From assembly GCA_052146815.1 (NCBI GenBank), contig JBKQMG010000192.1, positions 27,398 through 91,397 of the forward strand: 64,000 nucleotides of DNA, in the 5' to 3' direction. A program made the position numbers and the translations under genes. This document shows positions 52,101-60,869 of the stretch, piece by piece. The DNA comes from DATJZH01 sp052146815 (GTDB lineage Bacteria; Actinomycetota; Actinomycetes; Streptosporangiales; Streptosporangiaceae). A model generated the notes under the pieces. The model ran no database searches. It worked only from the letters and a program-made list of their open reading frames with translations, and was not told the origin of the DNA. Position 1 is the first letter of the stretch; each line of letters begins with the position of its first letter.

Positions 52101-52362
52101 CGCGAACCCGGAGTCACAGGCGGCCCAGCCTGGCGGGTGACACCAGGCTGGCCCGCAGGGAACAGGACTCGCTCGCTGCGGCGGCGACATCCGGCCGGCT
52201 GCTGGTGCTCATGCCCCGGAGCCTGCGGAGCCTGGCAGCCCGGACCTAGGCCGGAAAGGTAAACCAAAGCCGGGCAGCCGCCGTCTAGTGACCGACGGCG
52301 TTGCGGCTATGCGCGCGAGATCCGAACGGCAACGCCCCAGCGGCAAGGAGAAGAACACAGCC

Positions 52363-52809
52363 ATGGCAGCCACGCTTGCGGAGATCCTGCTCGCGCCGGA
52401 CACCCGGCCCCAGGTGATCGACGACTGCTACCTGCTGATTGAGCAGGAGGTCGCGGAGAAATCAGGGGTCTCCGGTGCCGCGGTCAGGCTCGCCTACAAG
52501 ACGGTGAGCACCTTCCTGCCGGGCCACATCCGCCGCATGGTGAAAATCCTGCTTCCGGAGATGACGGACAAGCTTGAGCCCTACTGGAAGGACTTCAACG
52601 CCTCCGGCGGCTCTGAGTTCGGCGACTACCTGGCCAAGCGCGGCGAGGAGGTTCCCGCGGACCTGCTCGCGGTGACCGACGCCCGCGCGGCGGCCTCCGG
52701 CCGGCCCACGGTCATCAAGGCGTACGGCACCGTCCGCGGCAGCGCCGTCAGGCACGTCGAGGCCGCTCTCCCGCGAGTCGGCGACCTGGTGCTGAAGTAC
52801 GCGCGCTGA
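52363..52809 (+). CDS. Conserved actinobacterial protein (DUF6918-like)
   Basis: A 148-residue helical protein: MAATLAEILLAPDTRPQVID, DDCYLLIEQEVAEKSGVSGA, PEMTDKLEPYWKDF, FGDYLAKRGEEVPADLLAVT and a final HVEAALPRVGDLV. This matches an actinobacterial family I know as DUF6918, of unknown function. ATG 52363 has AAGGAG 12 bases upstream; the longer frame from 52288 is not conserved. Transcription should end at the hairpin at 52885. Confidence 0.75.
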   Translation: MAATLAEILLAPDTRPQVIDDCYLLIEQEVAEKSGVSGAAVRLAYKTVSTFLPGHIRRMVKILLPEMTDKLEPYWKDFNASGGSEFGDYLAKRGEEVPADLLAVTDARAAASGRPTVIKAYGTVRGSAVRHVEAALPRVGDLVLKYAR

Positions 52810-52884
52810 CCACCAGCCGCTCTATCGCGCGGCTGGATTACTCTTGCCGCTGCTTCGCGGCCAGCCTGGGGAAAGGCACAAAAC

Positions 52885-52917
52885 AAGCACTCCCGCCCTG
52901 GCAGGGCGGGAGCGCTT
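52885..52917. terminator. Bidirectional hairpin terminator
   Basis: AAGCACTCCCGCCCT - GGC - AGGGCGGGAGCGCTT: 15-bp stem with one mismatch (A/C) and a 3-base loop, preceded by an A-run and lying between the convergent DUF6918-like gene and catalase gene. A strong candidate in both directions. Confidence 0.8.
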
Positions 52918-52936
52918 GCGCGTTGCGGATTGCGAG

Positions 52937-54460
52937 TTATGCCTTGGCCTGCATGCTCTCGCGGGCGGGGTTCGCCTGCTCGGCGGCCTTGGGGTCCTTC
53001 TCGCCGGCCTTGGCGCGGACGCCGGCCTCGATCTTGTCGCCGATGTTCTTGTCCACGTTGCGCCAGTACTGGAAGGCGCGCTGCAGGACCGGCTCGGTCA
53101 CGCCGTTGAGCAGGTGACCCACGACGTTGTTGACGAGCCGCTCACGGGCCGCGTCATCCATGACCTCACGGACGAGGGCGCCGCCCTGGCCCCAGTCGTC
53201 GTCCTGCTCGTGCAGGGTGTAGGCGGAGCGCACCATGTCGCCGTCGGTGTGCCAGCTGGCCGGCTTGTAGCGCTCGGAGTCGGCGTGCGGGCCGCCCTTG
53301 GAGTTCGGCGCGTACACCGGGTCCGAGACGTTGACGACGCGCATCGCGCCGTCCTTGCTGTAGCTGTGCACCGGGACCTTCGGCGCGTTCACCGGGATCT
53401 GCTTGTAATTGACGCCGAGGCGCGCGCGATGCGCGTCGGCGTAGGAGAACCCGCGGGCCAGCAGCATCTTGTCCGGGCTCAGCGCGATGCCGGGCACCAG
53501 GTTGTTGGGCTCGAACGCTGCCTGCTCGATCTCGGTGTGGTAGTCGGTCGGGTTGCGGTCGAGGGTCATCTTGCCGACCACGATCAGCGGGTAGTCCGAG
53601 TGCGGCCACACCTTGGTCAGGTCGAACGGGTTGAACCGGTAGTTCCTGGCCTCCTCGAACGGCATGATCTGCACCCGGAGCGTCCAGCTCGGGTGGTCGC
53701 CGCGCTCGATCGCCTGGTAGAGGTCCCGCTGGTGGTAGTCGGTGTCCGCCGACGCCATCTGGTCGGCCTCGTCCTGGGTGAAGAACTCGATGCCCTGGTC
53801 GGTCTTGAAGTGGTACTTCACCCAGAAGCGCTCGCCCGCCTCGTTGATCCACATGTAGGTGTGCGAGGTGTAGCCGTTCATGTGCCGCCAGGTCCGCGGG
53901 ATGCCGCGGTCACCCATCAGCCAGGCCACCTGGTGCGCCGACTCCGGCGACAGGGTCCAGAAGTCCCACTGCATGTCGTGGTCGCGCAGGTTGTTATCCG
54001 CGCGGCGCTTCTGCGAGCGGATGAAGTGCTGGAACTTCAGCGGGTCGCGCAGGAAGAACACCGGGGTGTTGTTCCCGACCATGTCGTAGTTGCCCTCGGA
54101 CGTGTAGAACTTAAGCGAGAAGCCGCGCGGGTCACGCCAGGTATCGGGGCTGCCCCGCTCGCCGGCGACGGTGGAGAACCTGGCCACCATCTCGGTGCGC
54201 GTTCCGGGCTGGAATACTGCGGCCTTGGTGAACGCGGTGACGTCGCCCGTCACCTCGAAGTGACCGAAGGCGCCGCCGCCCTTGGCATGCGGCTGACGCT
54301 CAGGAATGCGCTCGCGGTTGAAGTTCGCCATCTGCTCGATCAGGTAATGATCGTGCAGCAGAATCGGACCATCGGGGCCGACGGTCAGCGAATGCTCATC
54401 GCTTTCGACCGGTATACCGGCATCGGTGGTCGTCACGGGCTGGTTGTGCGTCACTCCCAT
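52937..54460 (-). CDS. katA: Monofunctional heme catalase
   Basis: A 507-residue clade-3-type catalase that splits H2O2 to water and oxygen in the cytoplasm. Catalytic His58 is in RQPHAKGGGAFGHFEVTG, the essential asparagine in YDMVGNNTPVFFLRDP, and the heme-ligand tyrosine in RGFSYADAHRARLG. NADPH-binding residues lie in the RVQIMPFEEA region. Length and motifs are complete. Its start overlaps the end of the Fur-type regulator gene by 10 bp, so both are co-transcribed and coupled as in catR-catA operons. Confidence 0.95.
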   Translation of the reverse strand: MGVTHNQPVTTTDAGIPVESDEHSLTVGPDGPILLHDHYLIEQMANFNRERIPERQPHAKGGGAFGHFEVTGDVTAFTKAAVFQPGTRTEMVARFSTVAGERGSPDTWRDPRGFSLKFYTSEGNYDMVGNNTPVFFLRDPLKFQHFIRSQKRRADNNLRDHDMQWDFWTLSPESAHQVAWLMGDRGIPRTWRHMNGYTSHTYMWINEAGERFWVKYHFKTDQGIEFFTQDEADQMASADTDYHQRDLYQAIERGDHPSWTLRVQIMPFEEARNYRFNPFDLTKVWPHSDYPLIVVGKMTLDRNPTDYHTEIEQAAFEPNNLVPGIALSPDKMLLARGFSYADAHRARLGVNYKQIPVNAPKVPVHSYSKDGAMRVVNVSDPVYAPNSKGGPHADSERYKPASWHTDGDMVRSAYTLHEQDDDWGQGGALVREVMDDAARERLVNNVVGHLLNGVTEPVLQRAFQYWRNVDKNIGDKIEAGVRAKAGEKDPKAAEQANPARESMQAKA

Positions 54461-54933
54461 GCCTCCTCGTTGTACTGCTCTGTGTCAACGGGAGCTTCTG
54501 CCCCCTTGCAGGCGGGGCACAGGCCCCAGAACACGACCTCGGCCTCATCGACCGCAAAGCCCATGTCCTCGGCCGGGGCCAGGCATGGCCTGGTCCCGGT
54601 CACGCAATCGGCATCCTCGGTGCGGCCGCATCGCCGGCACACCAGATGATGGTGGTTGTCGCCGACCCGGCGCTCGAACCGGGACGGATGCCCGGCGGGC
54701 TCGATCCGCCGGACCAGGCCCGCGGCGGTGCAGGCGGCCAGCATGTCGTAGACCGCCTGGACAGACACCGCGCCCAGTTGCTCCCGCAGGCCCGCTCCGA
54801 TGGTGTCCGCGGTGGAATGCGGATGGCTGGCCAGCCAGGTGAGCATCGCGATGCGCGGCACGGTCACGCGCAGCCCTGCTGATCGAAGCGCGAGCAACGC
54901 CGCGCCATCGGGACCACCAGATGCAAAACCCAT
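54451..54933 (-). CDS. Fur-family regulator of catalase (CatR/FurA/PerR-like)
   Basis: A 160-residue Fur protein. The winged helix reads LRSAGLRVTVPRIAMLTWLA and AVSVQAVYDMLAACTAAGLV; metal sites: DNHHHLVCRRCG and LCPACKG (structural CxxC pairs plus the His cluster). In Streptomyces CatR and mycobacterial FurA, peroxide oxidises the repressor and induces catalase; the location here fits. Start at 54933 chosen because the promoter's -10 (54946-54941) would place transcription start at or next to this ATG, giving a leaderless mRNA; the longer frame from a TTG at 54969 would start inside the promoter. Confidence 0.88.
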   Translation of the reverse strand: MGFASGGPDGAALLALRSAGLRVTVPRIAMLTWLASHPHSTADTIGAGLREQLGAVSVQAVYDMLAACTAAGLVRRIEPAGHPSRFERRVGDNHHHLVCRRCGRTEDADCVTGTRPCLAPAEDMGFAVDEAEVVFWGLCPACKGAEAPVDTEQYNEEAWE

Positions 54934-54940
54934 CACCCGC

Positions 54941-54969
54941 ATAGTCCCGCGTTTACTGGAATGAGTCAA
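54941..54969 (-). promoter_or_regulatory. Promoter of the catR-katA operon
   Basis: On the minus strand TTGACT (54969-54964), 17 bases, GACTAT (54946-54941). The predicted start point about seven bases on coincides with the ATG at 54933. The spacer CATTCCAGTAAACG is AT-richer and may be the regulator's own binding site, since such operons are autoregulated. Confidence 0.6.
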
Positions 54970-55072
54970 GTCTTAACGCGCCCGCCTGGCTGACCAGCGC
55001 CGCTGCGGGAAAGCCGCCTGAGCTGAGCATCCCTGGTTAACACAGTCACACTCTTCGGGCGGGCAGCAGGTC

Positions 55073-56058
55073 ATGCTGGCAGTGCTCCGGCGGCAGCACA
55101 TCCTCGACGAGCTGCAGCGCAACGGCTCAGCCCTCATTTCGGGACTCGCCGGGCAGCTGTCGGTCTCAGAGGTGACGATCCGCCGCGACCTGGCCGGGCT
55201 GGAACGGGAGTGCCTCCAGCAGCAGGCCGCGGTCAAGCCCATCGAAATGGGACAACGGCGCCAACCCCCTGCACCATCGGCGGCGGCCTGAACTGGGCCA
55301 ATTACACCGTGTCCGCTGACGCCCTGATGGAGCAGGCCGGCGCGGTCCAGCTGCTGGGCCGGGTCGGCACGCAGGCCTCCTTCTCCCCCGCCAACATCAA
55401 CGACTACTACCTGCAGTGGCCAGTACCGGCGCCTGGTCGATCGTGCGCAACGCCGCCAGCGGCACGCTCACCACGCTCGCGAGCGGGACGGTCGCCGCAC
55501 CCGGCGCTGACCTTCAACGGCGGCAGCATCTCGGCAGCCATCAACGGCACGACGGTCGGCACCGTCACCGACGGTGCGTTCGGCCAGGGCATGGTCGGGC
55601 TCGGCGTCGACGGCTACCAGACCGACCAGTTCGACAACCTGTCCGTCCCGCCGGTCTCCGGCGCGGCCGGCCCGGTCACCGGCCCGATCGTCGCCGGCGA
55701 CGACTCAGCCGAGTGCGTCGACGACAACGGGGACTCGTCCACCGAGGGCACGCACGTGCAGATGTGGGACTGCAACGGCGGCCCCGCGCAGAACTGGACG
55801 ATCGCCACCAACGGCACCATCCAGATCAACGGCGGGTGCATGGACATCACCGGGGCCGGCACGTCCAACGGGACGCTGGTCGAGGAGTGGGACTGCAACG
55901 GCGGCGCCAACCAGCAGTGGGAGGCCGTGGGCGGCACGCTGGTGAACCCGGTCTCGGGCAAATGCCTGGACGACACCGCCTTCAACACCACTGAGGGCAC
56001 CCAGCTGGAGATCTGGACCTGCAACGACGGCTCGAACCAGCAATGGGTGCTGCCGTGA
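55073..56058 (+). pseudogene. Fusion wreck: DeoR helix-turn-helix end joined to galactosylceramidase/CBM13 end
   Basis: 55073-55225 encodes LRRQHILDELQRNGSALISG and SVSEVTIRRDLAGLE, a DeoR-type N-terminal helix-turn-helix that runs out of family within 60 residues. Without an intervening gap follows the C-terminal part of a GH59 galactosylceramidase-like enzyme: GGGLNWANYTVSADALMEQA, then (after two frame changes, 55416-55500) STGAWSIVRNAASGTLTTLA and LTFNGGSISAAINGTT. The end (55680-56058) is an intact ricin-type beta-trefoil with three QxW repeats (AQNWTI, NQQWEA, NQQWVLP). The glycosidase core is missing. A deletion fused two genes; no product as a whole is functional. Confidence 0.75.
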
Positions 56059-56080
56059 CCGGACCTGCCGGCCAGCCCTG

Positions 56081-56437
56081 TCAGTAGCGGACGCGGAAGC
56101 TACCGATGAAGGTGATGGTGTTGCCGTCGGGGTCGCGGATCCCTGACAGCTGCACGCCCTTATTCGCCGTCTCGATCGCCCCTGAGGAGAGGCCCCGGCC
56201 GGACAGGTCCGCGATGTAGCGCGGCAGGTCGTCTACCGCGAAGTTGAGCAGACCCGCCCCGGCACGCTCCGCGTCCCGGGTGACCTGCACCCAGCCGCCG
56301 TCGGTCACCCGCCACTCGGCGAGCAGACCCTCCATCGGCAGGTTGTCGGCCGCGCGGCCGAACAGGCGCTCGTACCAGGCATGCGCAGCGTCGAAGTCAG
56401 CCACCGGGACGACGGCGAGAACGTGGTCGATAGGCAC
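56081..56437 (-). CDS. VOC/glyoxalase-fold protein
   Basis: A 118-residue vicinal-oxygen-chelate protein, one compact domain: IDHVLAVVPVADFDAAHAWY with ERLFGR, then WVQVTRDAERAGAGLLNFAV and the last strand IRDPDGNTITFIGSF. Such proteins work as dimers as metal-dependent lyases, dioxygenases or antibiotic-binding proteins. The metal-ligand histidine at the start is present (IDHVLA), and the last ligand position is a threonine or glutamate-poor region, so activity is uncertain. Confidence 0.85.
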   Translation of the reverse strand: MPIDHVLAVVPVADFDAAHAWYERLFGRAADNLPMEGLLAEWRVTDGGWVQVTRDAERAGAGLLNFAVDDLPRYIADLSGRGLSSGAIETANKGVQLSGIRDPDGNTITFIGSFRVRY

Positions 56438-56595
56438 TCTGCGGTTCCTCCAGGATCCGAGTTCGCTGAGACAAGATCTCCCGCACCAAACTTCAGTCGG
56501 AGATCGGCCGCCGGTGACGGGAGCAGTCTCCTGTACAGACCGAACTATGAGGACAGACTCATCGGTTACGCCCGATCTCCCCTGCGGTTCTATTA

Positions 56596-56766
56596 GCCAA
56601 TCAGATCGAGTGCATCGAAGAGGGCGGCACCGAGCCCACTGTCCCCCTGCTGCGGCACCTCGCCGCAGCCCTGGACGCTGACGTGCGTCTCACCCCGGTC
56701 ATGACCTCGGCTCCATGTGGTTCGAGGCTCACGCAGCCTGACTACGCCGCGCCGAGAGAGGCGTAG
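56596..56766 (+). pseudogene. C-terminal remnant of an XRE-type helix-turn-helix protein
   Basis: A start-less frame reads ANQIECIEEGGTEPTVPLLR then HLAAALDADVRLTPV, matching the recognition-helix-to-end part of XRE regulators (xxIxRIExGxxxPTxxLLRRLAxALxAxLxVxL). It then runs into the 3' end of the flavin reductase gene and stops at 56766. The N-terminal half was lost. Confidence 0.5.
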
Positions 56767-57257
56767 CCGCCGCGCCAGAAGACCAGCGGGGGGACTCCCG
56801 TTTCGCTTGTCTCAAGATCTCTTACCCGGCCCACGATGATCTCGTGGTCACCGCCCTCCAGGCGGTGCTCGACGGTGCATTCCAGGGTGGCGAGAACGTC
56901 GTGCAGCAGCGGACTGCCGGTCGTCGTCCCCTGCCGGTGCCGCACCCCGTCCCAGGCCGCGGCGAGGCCGCGCCGGGCGAAGTTCGCCGACAGGTGCTGC
57001 TGGTGGGCGCCGAGCACGTTGACCGCGAAGGCGCCGTGCTCGCACACCGCCTCGAGCGTGAGGCTCGTCCGGTCGAAGCAGACGAGGATCAGCGGCGGGT
57101 CCAGCGACAGCGAGCTGACAGCGTTGGCGGTGGTGCCGACCGGCTGCCCGTCTGCGCCCACCGAGGTGACGATCGTGACGCCGGTGGCGAAGTGGCCGAT
57201 GGCGTGCCGGAATTCGGCGGCCGATATTGCGGCGGTAGCGGGATCAGTAGTGGTCAT
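56742..57257 (-). CDS. Flavin reductase (DIM6/NTAB, FMN-binding split barrel)
   Basis: A 171-residue flavin:NAD(P)H reductase: FRHAIGHFATGVTIVTSVGA, the flavin-contact GTTANAVSSLSLDPPLILVC, and HEIIVGRVRDLE near the end. It supplies reduced flavin to the oxygenases encoded upstream in the same operon. This family differs from the SsuE-type reductase of the first cluster, so each operon brings its own, unrelated reductase. Last gene of the operon, two bases after sfnB. Confidence 0.9.
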   Translation of the reverse strand: MTTTDPATAAISAAEFRHAIGHFATGVTIVTSVGADGQPVGTTANAVSSLSLDPPLILVCFDRTSLTLEAVCEHGAFAVNVLGAHQQHLSANFARRGLAAAWDGVRHRQGTTTGSPLLHDVLATLECTVEHRLEGGDHEIIVGRVRDLETSETGVPPLVFWRGGYASLGAA

Positions 57258-57259
57258 CG

Positions 57260-58549
57260 TCAGATCTGCCCGTGGTTAGGGGGAAGGACGTCGTTGAGCA
57301 GGAAATTGCCGACATGGTGATATTTCCAGTCGACGGGGTCGTGGCTCGCGTGCGTGCGGGCGTTGCGCCAGTGCCGGCTGAGGTCGTGGCGCTCGTCGGC
57401 GGCGCTGGCGCCCGCGAGCGCGAACAGGTCGCTGGCCACCTCGACTGCGACCTCGCTGGCGAACGCCTTCGCCCGTGCGACGGCGAGCGAGCCGCGGGCG
57501 GCCTGCGCCGGGCTGGCCGGCCGGAGGGTTACTTCCGCCAGCGTGGCGGCGGCCGATTGCAGCAGCGCCTCGGCGGCGTCCACCCTGGTGGCCAGCTGGC
57601 CGAACCGGCGGATCGTGTGCGGGTCGTCGCTGGCCCGCTCGGCCCACCCGGCGCGCGCGGCCTCGAAGAACGGCCGCGCCTTGTCCCGCACGAAGTCACG
57701 GGCGTCGCGCAGCGCGCCGCCGGCGATGCCGACCTGGATCGCGGCGTGCACCAGCTGGGCCCGTGCGCCGAGTTCCTGCGGCACCGCGAACGCGCGCTCG
57801 TACGGAACGACGAGCGCCGGGTCGACGGCGACATTGTCGAACACCGCGGAGCCGCTGACCGTGGCGCGCTGGCCCATGACGTTCCAGTCCTCGTCCACCT
57901 GCACGCCGGAGGCGTCGCGCTCGACGAACGCGAGGACCAGGTGTCCGCCGTCGTCGAGCGCGCTGACGCCGATCCAGCGGGACGTGATGGTGCCGGTGCA
58001 GTAATACTTGCGGCCGTCGAGCCGCAGCCCGCCGCCGGTGGCGCGCAGCCGGGTCCGCAGGTCCTGCGCATGCTGGCCGCCGCGTTCCGACAGCCCGTTG
58101 CCGAGCCGGCCACCGGACAGGACATCGGCAAAAATTCTTCGCTGCTGGTCAGCGCTGCCCCAGACGGCCAGGACGTCGGTGAACAGGAAGTGTGACTGGG
58201 GCACCTGCGCGATCGCGGGATCGACGGCCGCAATGGTGCGGATGACCTCCGCGAGCACGATCGGCGACAGCTGCGCGCCGCCGTACTCGCGCGGAACGGT
58301 GATGCCCAGCAGGCCGCTCGCGTCGAAGGCCGCGAGCTCGGGGCGGGGCACTTTCCCGGCCCGGTCTCGGTCGATCACCCCGGCCGCGATCGACTGCGCG
58401 TACTCCTGCGCGGCCGAGATGGCTTCGGCGCCGGAGCTGATGACCCGCACGCCGCGGCTGTGCGGCGCCGACGCCGGCACTGCCGTCGGCGCTAGCGGGG
58501 CCGGGACAGAGACGGTGGCGGTCATGCCGCTGCTCAGTTCGTCTGTCAT
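57260..58549 (-). CDS. sfnB: SfnB-like acyl-CoA-dehydrogenase-fold sulfur acquisition oxidoreductase
   Basis: A 429-residue acyl-CoA-dehydrogenase-superfamily protein. It has FDASGLLGITVPREYGGAQL, VPQSHFLFTDVLAVWGSADQ, and the C-terminal DLFALAGASAADERHDLSRH with WRNARTHASHDPVDWKYHHV, the end typical of the SfnB/DszC flavin monooxygenase group (HWRN...DP). The catalytic glutamate of real acyl-CoA dehydrogenases is not apparent, as expected. SfnB is linked to sulfone and sulfonate use under sulfate limitation. Overlaps sfnG by 4 bp. Confidence 0.85.
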   Translation of the reverse strand: MTDELSSGMTATVSVPAPLAPTAVPASAPHSRGVRVISSGAEAISAAQEYAQSIAAGVIDRDRAGKVPRPELAAFDASGLLGITVPREYGGAQLSPIVLAEVIRTIAAVDPAIAQVPQSHFLFTDVLAVWGSADQQRRIFADVLSGGRLGNGLSERGGQHAQDLRTRLRATGGGLRLDGRKYYCTGTITSRWIGVSALDDGGHLVLAFVERDASGVQVDEDWNVMGQRATVSGSAVFDNVAVDPALVVPYERAFAVPQELGARAQLVHAAIQVGIAGGALRDARDFVRDKARPFFEAARAGWAERASDDPHTIRRFGQLATRVDAAEALLQSAAATLAEVTLRPASPAQAARGSLAVARAKAFASEVAVEVASDLFALAGASAADERHDLSRHWRNARTHASHDPVDWKYHHVGNFLLNDVLPPNHGQI

Positions 58550-59721
58550 CCGGCGACCGTCAGGGCCGGGCCGGCGGCCGCGAACTGGGCACCGGGGTCG
58601 GGAACGGCGGCCGGATCCAGTCCGGCGGCGACCTCTAGCTCCCGCACGATGGGCATTACTTCGCGCCCGAACCGCTCAACCTCCTCGTGGTAGTGCAGGA
58701 AGCCGGTGAGGATCAGGTCGACGCCGAGCTGCCGGTACTCGAAGATGCGGGCCGCCACCTGCTCGGGCGTGCCGATCAGCTGAGTGCGGAAGCCGTCGTT
58801 GTACTGGACGAGGTCCTCGAAGCTCGAGTCCGCCCACATGCCTTTCTTATCGCCGGTCGACTGGCCGGCCTGCTTGACAGCCGCGCCGAAGCCCTCCACG
58901 GCCTCGACGTGCGCCTTCGCGATGATCTCGCGCAGCGTCTCCCTGGCCTCGTGCTCGGTGTCGCGGACGATGACGAACCCGTTCAGGCCAAACCGCGGCC
59001 CGTCGGTGCGCCCGGCGTCGGCGGCGATCTGCTTCAGCCCGGACAGCTGCTCACGGACGCCGTCGAGCGACTTGCCGTTGGAGAAGTACCAGTCCGACAG
59101 CCGGCCGCCGTTCTGCCGCGCGGCCGAGGAGTTACCGCCCTGGAAGATCTCCGGGTGCGGACGACCTGGCCAGGACAGCGGCTTGGGCTTCAGGCTGAAA
59201 TCGCGGATCCGGTAGAAGTCGCCAGCCAGGTTGGCCTCGTCTTCGGTCCAGATGCGCTTGAGCGCGGTAATGAACTCGGCGGTGCGCCGGTAGCGCTCGT
59301 CGTGCTCCAGCCACGGCTCGCCGAGCTGGCGGAACTCGTCCTTGAACCAGCCGGAGACGACGTTGACCGCCACCCGCCCGCCGGACAGGTGATCGGCCGT
59401 GGCCACCCACTTGGCCAGCACGCCCGGATGCCACAGGCCCGGGTGCACGGCGGCGATCAGTTTCAGCCGCTCGGTGGCCAGCAGCAGCGCCAGGCTGAAA
59501 CTGGTCGACTCGTGCTGGTACTCGGCGCCGTAGCTGGCGGTGTAGCGGACCTGGCTGAGCGCGTACTCGAAACCGGCTCGCTCGGCTAGCTGCGCGAGCG
59601 TGCGGTTGTAGTCGTAGGACCAGTCGGTCCGCTGCTCGATCGTGCTGGTCACCAGCCCGCCGCTGACGTTGGGCACCCAGTAGGCAAAACGCAGTGGCTC
59701 GGCAGTCGGGTCGGTGGTCAT
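58546..59721 (-). CDS. sfnG: Dimethyl sulfone monooxygenase SfnG
   Basis: A 391-residue LLM-class monooxygenase with the SfnG/MsuC hallmarks: FAYWVPNVSGGLVTSTIEQR TDWS-type opening, FEYALSQVRYTASYGAEYQH, LSGGRVAVNVVSGWFKDEFR, GEPWLEHDERYRR, and GGNSSAARQNGGRLSDWYFS. SfnG oxidises dimethyl sulfone with FMNH2, yielding methanesulfinate and formaldehyde. Start 59721 has GGAGG before it and overlaps the ssuD-like stop by 4 bp; a longer frame upstream is a shadow. This is the clearest pointer to organosulfur metabolism in the operon. Confidence 0.9.
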   Translation of the reverse strand: MTTDPTAEPLRFAYWVPNVSGGLVTSTIEQRTDWSYDYNRTLAQLAERAGFEYALSQVRYTASYGAEYQHESTSFSLALLLATERLKLIAAVHPGLWHPGVLAKWVATADHLSGGRVAVNVVSGWFKDEFRQLGEPWLEHDERYRRTAEFITALKRIWTEDEANLAGDFYRIRDFSLKPKPLSWPGRPHPEIFQGGNSSAARQNGGRLSDWYFSNGKSLDGVREQLSGLKQIAADAGRTDGPRFGLNGFVIVRDTEHEARETLREIIAKAHVEAVEGFGAAVKQAGQSTGDKKGMWADSSFEDLVQYNDGFRTQLIGTPEQVAARIFEYRQLGVDLILTGFLHYHEEVERFGREVMPIVRELEVAAGLDPAAVPDPGAQFAAAGPALTVAG

Positions 59722-60857
59722 GTGACGTCCTCCAGAAATTGTTCGGAATAAGCCGGCGCCAGCAGACCGCGGCGGCGCAGCACCGGCATGAGCCCCTCGC
59801 CGACCTGGTAGGCCTCTTCGAGATGCGGGTAGCCGGACAGGATGTACTCGTCGATGCCGAGCGAGAAGTACTCGGCGATCCGGTCGGCCACTTCCTCGTG
59901 GCTGCCGACCAGGGCGGTGCCCGCGCCGCCGCGGACCAGGCCGACCCCGGCCCACAGGTTCGGCGATACCTCCAGCGCGTCGGTCCGGCCGCCGTGCAGC
60001 GCGGCCATCCGCTGCTGGCCCTCGGACTGCGAGGCCCGCTGGATGGCCTGGGCCCGCTCGATCGCGGCCTGGTCGAGGCCGTCGAGCAGCCGCTGGGCCT
60101 GTGACCAGGCCTCAGCGGAGGTGTCGCGGGTGATCACATGCAGCCGGATGCCGAACCGCAGCTCGCGGCCGACTGCCTTGGCGCGCACCCGGACAAGGTC
60201 GAGCTTGTCGGCGACCGCGCCGGGCGGCTCGCCCCAGGTGAGATAGACGTCGGCATACTCGGCGGCGACATCGACGGCCGCGGACGAGGATCCGCCCAGG
60301 TAGATCTGCGGCCACACCGGGGCGGGGACAATCTGGCCGCCGCGGACGTCGTAGTGCTCGCCGTGGAAATCGACCGGCGCGCCGCGCCACAGCTCGCGGA
60401 TCACATGCAGGAACTCCCCCGCCCGCCGGTAGCGGGCCTCCTTGTCCAGGTGATCACCGAAGCGCTGCTGCTCGACGTCATCGCCGCCGGTCACCACGTT
60501 CAGCAGCAGCCGTCCGCCCGAGATCCGCTGATAGGTCGCTGCCATCTGAGCGGCCAGGGTGGGCGACATCAGCCCCGGCCGGAACGCGACCAGGTACTTG
60601 AACCGCTCGGTCACCTGGCTGAGCCCGGCGGTCATCACCCAGGCGTCCTCGCACCACGAGCTCGTCGGGGTCAGCGCGCCGGTGAACCCGAGCTGCTCCG
60701 CCGACCGGGCGATCTGCCCGATGTACCCGATGTCGGGAGCCCGCTCGGCGCCGCCTTCGACGACCCGGCTCCCGGCCGCACCGACGGCGTTGCCGAGACT
60801 GAGGTCAGTCCGCGAGTCGCCGTTGGTGGGCAGGAACCAGTGCAGCACTACTGGCAA
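59718..60857 (-). CDS. Alkanesulfonate monooxygenase (SsuD-like)
   Basis: A 379-residue LLM-class enzyme: VVLHWFLPTNGDSRTD opening, GFTGALTPTSSWCEDAWVMT, FRPGLMSPTLAAQMAATYQR, SGGRLLLNVVTGGDDVEQ, and SPNLWAGVGLVRGGAGTALV. The region around the SSWCEDAW cysteine and the TGGDD loop is typical of SsuD. It should cleave alkanesulfonates to sulfite and the aldehyde, completing sulfur release after SfnG. Twelve bases after the DszC-like gene and overlapping sfnG by 4 bp. Confidence 0.88.
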   Translation of the reverse strand: MPVVLHWFLPTNGDSRTDLSLGNAVGAAGSRVVEGGAERAPDIGYIGQIARSAEQLGFTGALTPTSSWCEDAWVMTAGLSQVTERFKYLVAFRPGLMSPTLAAQMAATYQRISGGRLLLNVVTGGDDVEQQRFGDHLDKEARYRRAGEFLHVIRELWRGAPVDFHGEHYDVRGGQIVPAPVWPQIYLGGSSSAAVDVAAEYADVYLTWGEPPGAVADKLDLVRVRAKAVGRELRFGIRLHVITRDTSAEAWSQAQRLLDGLDQAAIERAQAIQRASQSEGQQRMAALHGGRTDALEVSPNLWAGVGLVRGGAGTALVGSHEEVADRIAEYFSLGIDEYILSGYPHLEEAYQVGEGLMPVLRRRGLLAPAYSEQFLEDVT

Positions 60858-60869
60858 GGGGTCAGCCTC

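Noticed and set aside
52844..54649. A 601-codon plus-strand open frame
   Set aside because: It is the antisense of the catalase and regulator genes with typical GC-rich shadow composition.
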